In this document: piece by piece, positions 8,664 through 19,461 of the stretch
Numbering within the stretch: the first letter of the stretch is position 1
Layout: the number at the start of each line of letters is the position of its first letter
Source of the DNA: Marinobacter sp. es.042
GTDB lineage: Bacteria; Pseudomonadota; Gammaproteobacteria; Pseudomonadales; Oleiphilaceae
Assembly: GCF_900188315.1 (NCBI RefSeq)
Contig: NZ_LT897781.1
Location: forward strand, 1,798,001 to 1,862,000
Reading direction: 5' to 3'
DNA length: 64,000 bases
Notes under the pieces: generated by a model
Told to the model about the DNA's origin: nothing
Seen by the model: only the letters and a program-made list of their open reading frames with translations
Database searches by the model: none
Program-made: the position numbers and the translations under genes

Positions 8664-11309
8664 GTGGACCAAAGCGAGCTGGAATCCCGCATCAGTAATG
8701 ACCCATCTCCGGTTACGGCGGCCCGGGAGCTGTTAAAGGGCAGGTATGACGCCGATGCCGAAGCCTTTCGACAAGGCGCCGATGTGCGCGCCCTTGTCCG
8801 CTCCCGGGCTGACACGGTCGATACGGTTCTCAGATTGATCTGGAACCGCTACCCCTTTTCCGATTCACCGGACATTGCCCTGATCGCGGTCGGCGGCTAC
8901 GGACGGGGTGAGCTGCACCCCCATTCGGACATCGACCTGCTCATTCTCACCCGTGCCGGCATCGAAGACAGCTGGCACGAAGATCTGGGCGCGTTTGTTA
9001 CCCTGCTGTGGGATCTCAGGCTGGATATCGGCCACAGTGTTCGCAGCATCGAGGAAAGCAAGACAGCCGCTCGTGAAGACATCACCATACTGACCAACCT
9101 GCTGGAAACGCGCACTATTGCCGGCCCGGATGAACTCCGGTCAGATCTGAGCGAGCAAGTCTATTCCGATGATGTCAGCACCGACCGCGACTACTTTATT
9201 GCGAAGCGTGAGGAGCAGCAGCAACGGCATCAGAAATACGGCGATACCGAATACAACCTCGAGCCAAACGTGAAGGGTTCCCCGGGCGCCTTGCGGGACA
9301 TACAAACGATCGGCTGGATTACCAAGCGACATTTCGGACTGCAGAACATCGCTGACCTGACCCGCTTCAGCATTCTTACCGAGGAAGAACATCAGATTCT
9401 GTTCCAGGGTGAAACCTTCCTCTGGCAACTGCGATACGGCCTGCAGCTGCTCGCTGACCGGAATGAAAACCGGCTGCTGTTCGATCATCAGCGAGCCCTG
9501 GCCCAGATGCTCGGCTATAGAGACGAAGGTAAGCGGCTGGGCGTCGAATTGATGATGCAGGCCTACTATCGCACCGTCCTGGCCCTCGCCGAACTGGCGG
9601 ATGTGATTCTGCAGTATTACGACGAAGCGATTCTGGGTAGCCCATCGGAAGACGCCATCCAGCCTATCAACAAGCGTTTCCAGATTCGCAACTACTATAT
9701 TGAAGCGGTCAACAACCAGGTCTTCGCCTACGCGCCCTATGCCATCATGGAAATCTTCGTTCTGTTGGCTCAGCACCCTGAGATCAAGGGCATTCGGGCC
9801 ACGACGATCCGGTCGCTTCGGGCCCACCGGCATTTGATCGATGATGCGTTCCGATCTGATCTGGCGGTGACTACCCTGTTCATGGAGCTGCTCAGAACGC
9901 CCCATGCCCTGGATCAGACGCTGTCTGCCATGAAGAAGTACAACGTGCTCGGGCGCTATCTCCCGGAGTTTGGTCAGATCATTGGCCAGATGCAGCACGA
10001 CCTTTTCCACATTTACACCGTGGATGCCCACACCATGCGGGTCATCCGCAACATGGTGAGGCTTGGCGGCTCGGAAGCCCGAACCGAGTATCCGCTGGCA
10101 TCTCGCCTGATTCACAGGCTGCCGAAACTGGAAACTCTCTACATTGCGGGCATTTACCATGATGTGGCCAAAGGCCGGGGTGGCGATCACTCGGAACTGG
10201 GTGCCATCGATGCCGAAGCCTTCTGCCAGCGGCATCACCTGAGCGAACGGGACACCCAGCTGATTTCCTGGCTGGTGGAAAACCACCTGCTGATGTCCAT
10301 GACAGCCCAGCGCAAAGACATCTCCGACCCGGACATTATCCATGGGTTTGCCAGGGCAGTGCCGAGCCAGGCGCACCTGGATTACCTGTACGTTCTAACC
10401 GTGTGCGACATCAGCGCTACCAATCCGAAGCTATGGAACACGTGGCGGGCCTCGCTGTTGCGCCAACTCTATATCGAGGCCAAACGGGCTTTGCGTCGGG
10501 GCACTGAAACGCCCATCGACCGACAGGAATGGGTTCGCGCTACCCAGTCGGAAGCCCGTGAAATCCTGCATGCCCAGAACATGACCGACGAACAGATCGA
10601 CGCCATCTGGGACACCGTGGACGAAGACTATTTCCTCCAGGACTCGACCGTGGACATCGCCTGGCAGACTGCTGCCATCATCAGACACGGCGACAATACG
10701 GACCCGCTGGTGCTGATTCGAGACACGCGGGGCGGCCCTACGGACGGCTACTCCCAGATCATTATCTACATGAAGGACCGGGTTGCCCTGTTCGCTGCGA
10801 CAACGGCGGTCCTCGAACAGCTGAACCTGAACATCGTGGACGCGCGCATCAGCTCAAGCGAGGGGCCCTACTCGATCAGTTCCTATGTGGTACTTGATGA
10901 GAAGGGACAGCCTCTGGGCATCGACCCTGCGAGAAAAGAACGGGTGCGTTTGCGCCTGATCGAAGAACTGGACGACCCGGATGACTATCCGGACATCATC
11001 CACCGGCGCACTCCACGCCAGCTCAAGCATTTCGCTTTCCCGACGGAAGTGACGTTCTCGAATGACACCATCAACCAGCGCACCGTAATGGAAGTGATCA
11101 CGCCCGACCGCCCGGGGCTTCTGGCCCGCATCGGCCAGGTGCTGCTGGAGCACCGGGTACGCCTAAGCAACGCCAAGATTGCTACTCTCGGCGAGCGCGT
11201 AGAGGACGTTTTCTTCGTAACGGACGAACAGGGCGAGCCCATCCGGGAGCCGGCGGTATGCCAGGCCCTACAGCAAGATCTTTGTAAAATGCTGGACGAC
11301 ATTCAATGA
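8664..11309 (+). CDS. glnD: Bifunctional PII uridylyltransferase / uridylyl-removing enzyme
   Basis: Sensor of glutamine status that uridylylates or deuridylylates PII, thereby controlling glutamine synthetase and NtrBC. The nucleotidyltransferase motif GGYGRGELHPHSDID is at residues 77-91 and the HD-domain motif YHDVAKGRGGDHSELG near residue 500. Two ACT domains occupy the C-terminal third (about 690-760 and 805-881), where glutamine is sensed. The start is a GTG directly after the map stop codon, with AAGGAAGAG about 12 bases upstream, so translation may be coupled. 881 residues is normal. Confidence 0.96.
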   Translation: MDQSELESRISNDPSPVTAARELLKGRYDADAEAFRQGADVRALVRSRADTVDTVLRLIWNRYPFSDSPDIALIAVGGYGRGELHPHSDIDLLILTRAGIEDSWHEDLGAFVTLLWDLRLDIGHSVRSIEESKTAAREDITILTNLLETRTIAGPDELRSDLSEQVYSDDVSTDRDYFIAKREEQQQRHQKYGDTEYNLEPNVKGSPGALRDIQTIGWITKRHFGLQNIADLTRFSILTEEEHQILFQGETFLWQLRYGLQLLADRNENRLLFDHQRALAQMLGYRDEGKRLGVELMMQAYYRTVLALAELADVILQYYDEAILGSPSEDAIQPINKRFQIRNYYIEAVNNQVFAYAPYAIMEIFVLLAQHPEIKGIRATTIRSLRAHRHLIDDAFRSDLAVTTLFMELLRTPHALDQTLSAMKKYNVLGRYLPEFGQIIGQMQHDLFHIYTVDAHTMRVIRNMVRLGGSEARTEYPLASRLIHRLPKLETLYIAGIYHDVAKGRGGDHSELGAIDAEAFCQRHHLSERDTQLISWLVENHLLMSMTAQRKDISDPDIIHGFARAVPSQAHLDYLYVLTVCDISATNPKLWNTWRASLLRQLYIEAKRALRRGTETPIDRQEWVRATQSEAREILHAQNMTDEQIDAIWDTVDEDYFLQDSTVDIAWQTAAIIRHGDNTDPLVLIRDTRGGPTDGYSQIIIYMKDRVALFAATTAVLEQLNLNIVDARISSSEGPYSISSYVVLDEKGQPLGIDPARKERVRLRLIEELDDPDDYPDIIHRRTPRQLKHFAFPTEVTFSNDTINQRTVMEVITPDRPGLLARIGQVLLEHRVRLSNAKIATLGERVEDVFFVTDEQGEPIREPAVCQALQQDLCKMLDDIQ

Positions 11310-12508
11310 ATCCAAATCTGGACAAACTTCACCCCTACCCTTTTGAAAAGCTTGCCAAACTGAAGGCAGGCATCAGCGTGCCCGATCATCTCCGGCCGAT
11401 TTCCCTGGGGATTGGAGAGCCGAAGCACCCTTCGCCCGATTTCGTCAAACAGGTCATTGCGAACAATCTGGACAAGCTTGCCAATTACCCCACCACCCGG
11501 GGCACGGATGAACTCCGCGAGGCCATCAGTGGCTGGGCAACCCGCCGATTCAATCTGAAGGCCGGCAGCCTCAGCGCGGCGAACAACATCGTGCCGGTAA
11601 ACGGCACACGCGAAGCAATCTTCTCCCTGGTTCAGGCTGTCGTGGATGCCACCAAGCCTGCCACCGTAGTCAGCCCCAATCCGTTTTATCAGGTTTACGA
11701 GGGAGCCGCCTTCCTTGCTGGCGCGACGCCCGTATACCTCCCTTGCGATGGCTCAAATGGCTTCATTCCGGATTTTGATTCAGTGCCCGAATCCATCTGG
11801 CAGGAATGCCAGGTACTGTTTCTGTGCTCTCCGGGCAATCCCAGTGGTGCTGTTATCTCCCGGGAAGCGCTGACCAGGGTGATAGCTCTGGCCGACAAAC
11901 ACGACTTTATCGTTGCTTCCGACGAATGCTACTCCGAACTCTATCCGGAGGAAGGCAACCCGCCGGAAGGTCTCCTGCAAACCTGCGCCGCCATTGGCCG
12001 GGATGACTACGCCCGCTGCGTGGTGTTCCACAGCCTGTCCAAACGCAGCAACCTGCCCGGCCTGCGATCGGGTTTCGTAGCCGGGGATGCAAGCATTCTT
12101 GATGGCTACCTGAAGTACCGCACCTATCACGGCTGCGCCATGCCCATCCACAATCAGCTGGCGAGCATCGCCGCCTGGAGCGACGAAGACCACGTTCGGG
12201 AGAATCGTGCAGCGTACCGTGCCAAATTTGAGGCCGTGGTCCCGATCCTCCGGGAAGTTATGGATGTTGATTTTCCGGATGCCGGGTTTTACCTGTGGCC
12301 GATAACTCCGATGGACGATGAAACGTTTGCCCGGGAGCTCTCGGCGCAACAGAACGTGCACGTGTTGCCTGGACGATATCTTTCCCGAACCGTGGATGGC
12401 CATAACCCCGGAGAAAACCGTGTCCGGATGGCCCTGGTCGCCCCGCTGGAAGAGTGCGTAGAGGCAGCGGAACGCATTGTTGAATTTGTTAAGGCGAACA
12501 AGCCATGA
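11306..12508 (+). CDS. dapC: Succinyldiaminopimelate transaminase
   Basis: PLP-dependent class I/II aminotransferase converting N-succinyl-2-amino-6-ketopimelate to N-succinyl-LL-diaminopimelate in lysine and peptidoglycan precursor synthesis. The Schiff-base lysine lies in HSLSKRSNLPGLRSGF near residue 246, and FLCSPGNPSGAV is the cofactor-binding segment. It begins MNPNLDKLHPYPFEKL, typical of DapC, and overlaps glnD by four bases (ATGA). The dapD and dapE genes downstream supply the adjacent steps, supporting this substrate over other aminotransferase roles. Confidence 0.92.
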   Translation: MNPNLDKLHPYPFEKLAKLKAGISVPDHLRPISLGIGEPKHPSPDFVKQVIANNLDKLANYPTTRGTDELREAISGWATRRFNLKAGSLSAANNIVPVNGTREAIFSLVQAVVDATKPATVVSPNPFYQVYEGAAFLAGATPVYLPCDGSNGFIPDFDSVPESIWQECQVLFLCSPGNPSGAVISREALTRVIALADKHDFIVASDECYSELYPEEGNPPEGLLQTCAAIGRDDYARCVVFHSLSKRSNLPGLRSGFVAGDASILDGYLKYRTYHGCAMPIHNQLASIAAWSDEDHVRENRAAYRAKFEAVVPILREVMDVDFPDAGFYLWPITPMDDETFARELSAQQNVHVLPGRYLSRTVDGHNPGENRVRMALVAPLEECVEAAERIVEFVKANKP

Positions 12509-12846
12509 AACTGTACGGCATCAAAAACTGCGACACCGTAAAGAAGGCCCGGAAGTGGCTGGACGAACAAGGTATCGACTACGAATTCCACGACTTCAAG
12601 AAGGATGGCCTGCAGAGTGAGTTGCTGTTCCGCTGGGAGCAGGCGGTCGGATGGGAAACCCTGCTGAACCGCCGTGGCACCACCTGGCGCAAACTTCCGG
12701 AGGACGTTCGTGATACCATTGACGCCCAAAGCGCTCACGAGATCATGCTGGAGAATCCATCCATTATTAAGCGCCCCGTTGTCGAAAACGTCGGTGATGT
12801 GCGCGTAGGTTTCAGTGCAGACGAATGGTCCGCATGGCTGGCCTGA
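12505..12846 (+). CDS. ArsC/Spx-family protein (YffB-like)
   Basis: A 113-residue thioredoxin-fold protein starting MKLYGIKNCDTVKKARKWL. The single N-terminal Cys (residue 9) is in the NCDT position equivalent to the arsenate-reductase catalytic Cys. NRRGTTWRKL and NPSIIKRPVV are conserved in the family. True arsenate reduction needs further residues and partners, and YffB-type members located next to dap genes are of uncertain function; a glutathione-linked redox role is possible. It overlaps dapC by four bases (ATGA), so it is in the same operon. Confidence 0.8.
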   Translation: MKLYGIKNCDTVKKARKWLDEQGIDYEFHDFKKDGLQSELLFRWEQAVGWETLLNRRGTTWRKLPEDVRDTIDAQSAHEIMLENPSIIKRPVVENVGDVRVGFSADEWSAWLA

Positions 12847-12933
12847 ATCTCGGGCAAACCAGATCCAAACTTTAATTTCAGGGGTCTTGAGGCATTGCCC
12901 TGCCCCCACATTCATAACAGGAGCAACCATCAG

Positions 12934-15085
<2,152 letters not shown>

Positions 15086-15096
15086 GGCGTGAACTT

Positions 15097-15157
15097 GGGG
15101 TCAGATGAAAATGGGGGCAGAAGAAAAGTTCTTCTGACCCCATTTTCATCTGACCCC
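15097..15157. repeat. GGGGTCAGATGAAAA-type inverted-repeat element, copy 1
   Basis: Two 29-base arms (15097-15125 and 15129-15157) pair with a single mismatch around a 3-base loop. Each arm itself holds a tandem degenerate unit, GGGGTCAGATGAAAA then GGGGCAGAAGAA. A second copy with the same core is at 29022-29082. Here it separates the convergent ends of dapE and slyX, so it may act as a two-way terminator. Sequences of this style resemble REP elements mobilised by Y1 transposases; that link is inference from memory. Confidence 0.85.
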
Positions 15158-15161
15158 GTTT

Positions 15162-15380
15162 TCAGTAGTGAGGTGGAGGTGTTTCGTCCTGCTCTGACTT
15201 GATATTGGACGGTGAAACATCTTTCAACTGTTTGTGCAGCAGCCGCTTGGCCTCCCACAACTCACGGATGTCCATTTCCTGCTTGGCAACCTGTTCGCTC
15301 AGGGTATTGATAACGTCGTCCTGAAAGGCCAGCCGCGTTTCCAGCTCGTCCAGTCGGGTTTCCAGATCGTTCTGGCTCAT
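15162..15380 (-). CDS. slyX: SlyX family protein
   Basis: A 72-residue, mostly coiled-coil protein (ETRLDELETRLAFQDDVI, then LSEQVAKQEMDIRELW) ending in the family's PPPHY tail. The molecular function of SlyX is not established. The frame extends to 15530, but the ATG at 15380 begins the conserved MSQNDLETRLDELE and has AGGGGAG upstream at a rather long spacing. Its 3' end abuts the inverted-repeat element, and it is divergent from the cold-shock-domain gene. Confidence 0.85.
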   Translation of the reverse strand: MSQNDLETRLDELETRLAFQDDVINTLSEQVAKQEMDIRELWEAKRLLHKQLKDVSPSNIKSEQDETPPPHY

Positions 15381-15603
15381 CGGGTATTGGTACTCCCCTG
15401 GGTAGTTCTCTCTAGAATGTGATCGATGACACTGCTTATTCCGTTGCTTGGTCAGCGCTCGGGATAATCTGGTATCATGCCGCTTTTGCCCGCCAGCACT
15501 CCCGTTTTTCGGGGTACTGTCGGTTTTCACCGGCCGGATGTGCGATTTTACCCGATATCCGGTTTTTATCGTTAGCGTTACAATAATGGAGAAATTTCAG
15601 TCA

Positions 15604-16137
15604 ATGCGTAATCCATCCAAAGCGATCCTTTTTTCTCTCCTGATCGCCATCCCCGCACCGCTGGTGCTTGCCCTGTTGCTGTCTTTTACACCAGAGCCTC
15701 TTCGCCTGATCGCTGCAGGTCAGCTTATCGAGGCCCTCGGTAGCACTCGTGGCATCGCCGCCTACATTATTACGCTGATCGTTTTCGGCATTGCGGGCTT
15801 CCTGGCCATTGCGCTTTCAGTCAAGAAACCGGCCGAACAGCAAAGCCCATCCCGGCCGAGCAACCGTGCCCCCAGCCAGAACCACAATGACGATGATGAT
15901 GATGGCTATGACGAAAGCAGCCCTGAGGGTGATGAAGAAGGCACCGTAAAGTGGTTCAACGTCAAGAAAGGCTTCGGCTTTATCGTGCGTGACAGCGGTG
16001 ACGAGGTATTTGTTCACTTCCGTGCGATTCGTGGCCGTGGGCGCCGAGTCCTGCGACAGGGTCAACTGGTTCGCTTCAATGTTGTGGAGGCAGACAAAGG
16101 CCTTCAGGCCGACAACGTATCCATCCTGAGCGATTGA
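15604..16137 (+). CDS. Membrane-anchored cold-shock-domain protein
   Basis: 177 residues with two hydrophobic segments (about 7-28 and 50-73), then an acidic, disordered linker rich in Asp (about 93-112), then a C-terminal cold-shock domain. That domain has the RNP1-like KGFGFI and RNP2-like VFVHF motifs. CSDs bind single-stranded nucleic acid and are normally small free proteins; here the domain is tethered to the inner membrane, probably facing the cytoplasm. The ATG at 15604 follows GGAG about 12 bases upstream; an ATG at 15586 is possible. A strong terminator follows. Confidence 0.85.
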   Translation: MRNPSKAILFSLLIAIPAPLVLALLLSFTPEPLRLIAAGQLIEALGSTRGIAAYIITLIVFGIAGFLAIALSVKKPAEQQSPSRPSNRAPSQNHNDDDDDGYDESSPEGDEEGTVKWFNVKKGFGFIVRDSGDEVFVHFRAIRGRGRRVLRQGQLVRFNVVEADKGLQADNVSILSD

Positions 16138-16153
16138 ATCGCCCACTGAAAAC

Positions 16154-16181
16154 AAAGAGGCAGCCCAAGGGCTGCCTCTTT
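16154..16181. terminator. Bidirectional intrinsic terminator
   Basis: A 13-bp perfect stem, AAAGAGGCAGCCC against GGGCTGCCTCTTT, with a 2-base loop. It has A-rich and T-rich flanks and lies between the convergent cold-shock-domain gene and the small gene at 16181-16570. Confidence 0.85.
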
Positions 16182-16570
16182 CAGTTCCAGACGACCTGTT
16201 GCTCGCCCCGGTGGTCCAGACGCCACCATTTCTCATCCTCTACCGGCTCGCCCTCTTTCCAGTCTCCCGGACTGCAGCGAATCTCGGTATCCATGGCACG
16301 CCAGGCGCTTCGGGCGCAGTCCAGATCACTGTTCCAGGGTACCCGAGGCCCCTCAATCACCAGAGAGGTAAAACGCTTGCCGAACGCGCCGGGATAAAGC
16401 GATATTCGAACCCTGTCACCTTCATAGCGCGCGAAGCCCTTGATCACGCTCGCTACGTCACTGTCATTCAGTTCCAGTTGGTCCACATGGTTTTCAAGCC
16501 ACCCGGAAACCGCCCCCGGCTCCAGATCACGAATGTATATTTCCAGATCCTGCACCCGCTGAATCTCCAT
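16181..16570 (-). CDS. Conserved hypothetical protein paired with Clp-like ATPase
   Basis: About 129 residues from the ATG at 16570 (MEIQRVQDLEIYIRDL). The sequence is acidic, lacks a signal peptide or membrane segment, and has a Trp-rich C-terminus (DEKWWRLDHRGEQQVVW). I do not recognise a family. The start lies inside the end of the Clp-like gene upstream (44-base overlap), which suggests translational coupling and a shared function. The ribosome binding site is weak, and a start at 16594 is possible. Confidence 0.65.
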   Translation of the reverse strand: MEIQRVQDLEIYIRDLEPGAVSGWLENHVDQLELNDSDVASVIKGFARYEGDRVRISLYPGAFGKRFTSLVIEGPRVPWNSDLDCARSAWRAMDTEIRCSPGDWKEGEPVEDEKWWRLDHRGEQQVVWN

Positions 16571-17951
16571 CCTGCTGATTACAATGCAGCACATAGTGAA
16601 CCGGCCCGGGTCGCGCTGCAACCCGCCGCTCCAGTTCCCGGCGCAAATCTTCATTACAGAGCTGACGCAACGTGCCGGCCGCTTGTCGTTCGTGCCAGGC
16701 CACTTCCGCTGCCACCCGGTGGAGCTGTATCTCTCTCAACGACGTTTCAATATCTTCAAGCGGCTCCTTGCGTGCAAGCGCCACCAGGGACTGGCGCCTC
16801 AGTGTGTCTGCCTGTCCTGCAAGGGCAACCGCATCGCCTGGACCTCTGCGGGCAAAGAGATTTAGCCTTGCAGCCGCCCGCTCAAGCCACTGGAGCATTC
16901 CCCCCGGCGTGCTGACGCAACGGCTTTGGCGAGAGGCGACAAACCGGATCACCGAGCGGGGAATCTGGATATTCCATTGCTTCTCGATGGCGGCCTGATG
17001 TGCCGTTAAAATGGCCTGGCGCTGGACCACGCTCGTAACAGGCATGTCAAAGATGTCGAGGCTCCGGCCCAGGCGGTGCTGAAGTGAGACAGCTGAACGG
17101 CTTTCTGTGGCCTCGTCGGGGCCCAGCAAAAGTATTGGGCCCGCCCACTGCAGCACGAGCGCGGACGCCAGCCCATCAGGGAGATCCATCAGCGCAATCA
17201 GGTCTGCAGGCGAGACATTGTCCAGCACAAGAACCGGCCAGCGTGAGCCGCTCTCTCCTGGACCACTTTCCAAAGTGCGCTCGGGCAGGACCGGAAGATC
17301 ACTGGCCATAATCTCCGTTTCACGCCTGAGATCCAACTCAACGTAATCCTGCTCCAGTACCGGAAGCAACGATTGCAGCCAGGCCGTTTTGCCCGACCCA
17401 CGCTCGCCACGCACCCAGATCATGGCGGACGAAGACGCCGCGAGACTGATCGCGACATCTTCAGCCAGCTCAACCCATGCCGAGTCAGCCACTACCACGG
17501 GTGCTCTCTGGAATTCATCAATCGGCGCCAGTTCCCGCTCATCGGAAGGATCCGGCCAGCGAGTAACAAGCTCAAAAACCGCCACATAGGCTTTTTGCTG
17601 CAACCGGTCCGCGTGCCGAACGAGCGCCTCCAGCAGGTGCGACCAACCAAGCCATGGCGCATCGCTGGCTTCCCGGGCCGCCGCAAACCAATACATCAGT
17701 TGGGAAGATAATTGCCCTTCGCCACCCACTTCCGTCACGATCGGTTGTTCGCACCGAATGGTGCGGGTAAGTTCATCCATATCCACGCCGCAGCCGCGCA
17801 GAAAGCGGGCAATAGCAGGCGCGGAGTCCAGAAGAGCAAGCAGGTAGTCTTCAGCGGTAATCACCGAGCCGCCCCTGCGTTCAACGCTCTCCCGGGCTCG
17901 TAATAATGCGGTCTGGCACTGGGGATCCAGGCATCCTTGCCAATCGTCCAT
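16527..17951 (-). CDS. Clp N-domain protein with a single, divergent AAA-type ATPase domain
   Basis: 474 residues. Residues 8-140 look like the double Clp N-terminal repeat (DPQCQTALLRARESVERRG, then VITAEDYLLALLD, repeated as WLGWSHLLEALV) that receives substrates in ClpA/ClpB. One P-loop domain follows, with Walker A GERGSGKT at 182-189 and Walker B-like LVLDN at 241-245, where Asn replaces the usual catalytic Glu. No second AAA ring or ClpP-binding loop is visible; the C-terminus is helical and charged. The ATG at 17951 has GGAGAAG upstream. It overlaps the small gene downstream. It may be a regulatory or scaffold ATPase rather than an unfoldase. Confidence 0.75.
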   Translation of the reverse strand: MDDWQGCLDPQCQTALLRARESVERRGGSVITAEDYLLALLDSAPAIARFLRGCGVDMDELTRTIRCEQPIVTEVGGEGQLSSQLMYWFAAAREASDAPWLGWSHLLEALVRHADRLQQKAYVAVFELVTRWPDPSDERELAPIDEFQRAPVVVADSAWVELAEDVAISLAASSSAMIWVRGERGSGKTAWLQSLLPVLEQDYVELDLRRETEIMASDLPVLPERTLESGPGESGSRWPVLVLDNVSPADLIALMDLPDGLASALVLQWAGPILLLGPDEATESRSAVSLQHRLGRSLDIFDMPVTSVVQRQAILTAHQAAIEKQWNIQIPRSVIRFVASRQSRCVSTPGGMLQWLERAAARLNLFARRGPGDAVALAGQADTLRRQSLVALARKEPLEDIETSLREIQLHRVAAEVAWHERQAAGTLRQLCNEDLRRELERRVAARPGPVHYVLHCNQQDGDSAGAGSGNIHS

Positions 17952-18052
17952 CAAACTTCTCCATGTTATGAATGCATCGTCCTGATGCGAACGCCATATT
18001 GCGGGCGGCCATTGTAGCATTTCCGAAGCTTCGCAGCGGCCCGCCCAAACAC

Positions 18053-18493
18053 TTACCAGGTTCCGGTGTTTTCCATGCTGGCCCAGGGCTCTTTCGGTGG
18101 CAGCGCATCACCTTTCTGCAGCAGCTCGATAGAAATATTATCCGGGGTGCGGATAAAAGCCATATGTCCATCACGGGGCGGACGATTAATCGTTACACCA
18201 TTGGCTTTGAGGTGCTCACACAGTGCATAAATGTCATCGACGCGGTAGGCGAGATGGCCAAAATTCCGACCGCCCGTATATTCCTCAGGGTCCCAGTTGT
18301 AGGTGAGCTCGATCATCGGCGCCCTGTCTTCACGGGCCCGCGCCTCGTCGTCGGGTGCAGCCAGAAACACCAGGGTGAATCGACCTTTGTCGCTGCTTTT
18401 GCGACTGATCTCGACCATTCCCAGCAGGTCGCAAAGGAAATGGAGGGTCTCATCCAGGTTGCTTACCCGGATCATTGTGTGAAGATATTGCAT
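18053..18493 (-). CDS. gloA: Lactoylglutathione lyase (glyoxalase I)
   Basis: Isomerises the hemithioacetal of methylglyoxal and glutathione to S-lactoylglutathione, the first step of methylglyoxal detoxification. Metal ligands match E. coli GloA: His5 in LHTMIRV, Glu62 in IELTYNW, His80 in NFGHLAYRV and Glu123 in SIELLQ. The 146-residue length is slightly longer at the C-terminus than E. coli GloA. The ATG has an excellent AAGGAGG site. It is divergent from the DUF1853 gene. Confidence 0.93.
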   Translation of the reverse strand: MQYLHTMIRVSNLDETLHFLCDLLGMVEISRKSSDKGRFTLVFLAAPDDEARAREDRAPMIELTYNWDPEEYTGGRNFGHLAYRVDDIYALCEHLKANGVTINRPPRDGHMAFIRTPDNISIELLQKGDALPPKEPWASMENTGTW

Positions 18494-18532
18494 GAAGCCT
18501 CCTTCAGAACTGTATGGATCATCGTGCCTTGG

Positions 18533-18555
18533 GGACAGTTTACGGTATTCTGTCC
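18533..18555. repeat. Short inverted repeat at the start of the DUF1853 gene
   Basis: GGACAG and CTGTCC (18533-18538 and 18550-18555) flank an 11-base loop and end two bases before the proposed ATG at 18558. It could be an operator or an RNA hairpin covering the initiation region, where no ribosome binding site is evident. TTGGGGACAGTTTAC also resembles dispersed REP-like sequences; only one copy was seen here. Confidence 0.4.
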
Positions 18556-18557
18556 AT

Positions 18558-19454
18558 ATGGATGCAAAAACAGCCCACTACGCGACTTCAGAGCTGACCA
18601 CCCCGGCCGTCAGGCACCTTGCGTGGCTATGCCGGGCGCCCCAGTTGCTGCAGTCCCCACTGACATTTGAGCCAAGCCGTTCCCTCGGCAAAAATGTTGA
18701 TGAGCGACTCCGGGCGTGGGATCGCAATCCGGAAAAGGCACCTCCACTGCTGAGCGAGACGCCGCCAAAGCGGCTCGGATTTTACTTTGAACAGCTTTAC
18801 CGGGTATTGCTTCAAGATCTTCTGGGCTGGGACGTTCTGCTTCAGAACCGGCAAATCCAGTCCAACGGTCGAACCATCGGCGAGCTGGATTTCGTGGTGC
18901 ACAATCGTTTGGAAGATCGCATCGAACACCATGAAATTGCCATCAAATATTATCTGGGTGTTCCGGAGCAAGCCGGAAGAACACTCTGGTACGGCCCTAA
19001 CGCAAGAGATCGGCTGGACCTGAAAGCAGACCGCATGTTGAACCTGCAAAGCCAGCGAACCAGATTGCCCGAAGCCAGGGAACTGCTCGCCGAAGCTGGA
19101 ATCAACGAACCCGTGACGCCCCGCATTTTCATGCCGGGCTATCTGTTTTACCCGGAAGAGGCGCCGGTATTGGCGCCCGAGTCAGTGCCTGCCAATCACC
19201 TTCGCGGACACTGGTGCTGCCTCTCACAAATCGGGGCGCCGGACATCCACGGCTGGGTGGTGTTGAACAAACCCCACTGGATTGGACCGTGGCGCCAGAG
19301 CGAGCCACCCGCAGCGGATGCCGTGGCGACCGCACTGAACACCATAAAGCGGCACAACATTCCCCTGTTATTCGCTAAACTCGAACAAAACGACAGCAGC
19401 GGGCTATGGCAGGAGACCGATCGGATGTTTGTTGTGCCGGATAGCTGGCCGTAA
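18558..19454 (+). CDS. DUF1853 family protein, probable PD-(D/E)XK fold
   Basis: 298 residues. The central segment GELDFVVHN followed about 10 residues later by [11 protein letters not shown] has the Asp...Glu-X-Lys-like layout of PD-(D/E)XK nucleases and matches DUF1853, whose function is unknown. No signal peptide or membrane segment is seen. The frame opens at 18492, but the ATG at 18558 ([13 protein letters not shown]) fits the family start; no good ribosome binding site precedes it, only a short hairpin. It converges on the zeta-type toxin gene with a 7-base gap. Confidence 0.75.
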   Translation: MDAKTAHYATSELTTPAVRHLAWLCRAPQLLQSPLTFEPSRSLGKNVDERLRAWDRNPEKAPPLLSETPPKRLGFYFEQLYRVLLQDLLGWDVLLQNRQIQSNGRTIGELDFVVHNRLEDRIEHHEIAIKYYLGVPEQAGRTLWYGPNARDRLDLKADRMLNLQSQRTRLPEARELLAEAGINEPVTPRIFMPGYLFYPEEAPVLAPESVPANHLRGHWCCLSQIGAPDIHGWVVLNKPHWIGPWRQSEPPAADAVATALNTIKRHNIPLLFAKLEQNDSSGLWQETDRMFVVPDSWP

Positions 19455-19461
19455 TAAACAA

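Noticed and set aside
7812..8672. A 286-residue open frame on the minus strand
   Set aside because: It lies wholly antisense to map, whose motifs are intact, and its sequence shows no recognisable domain.
9141..10376. A 411-residue minus-strand open frame
   Set aside because: It is antisense to the conserved catalytic part of glnD; such shadows are common in GC-rich coding DNA.
12505..12846. Calling the ArsC-like gene an arsenate reductase
   Set aside because: It is a YffB/Spx-type member within a dap operon, with no ars genes or arsenite pump nearby.
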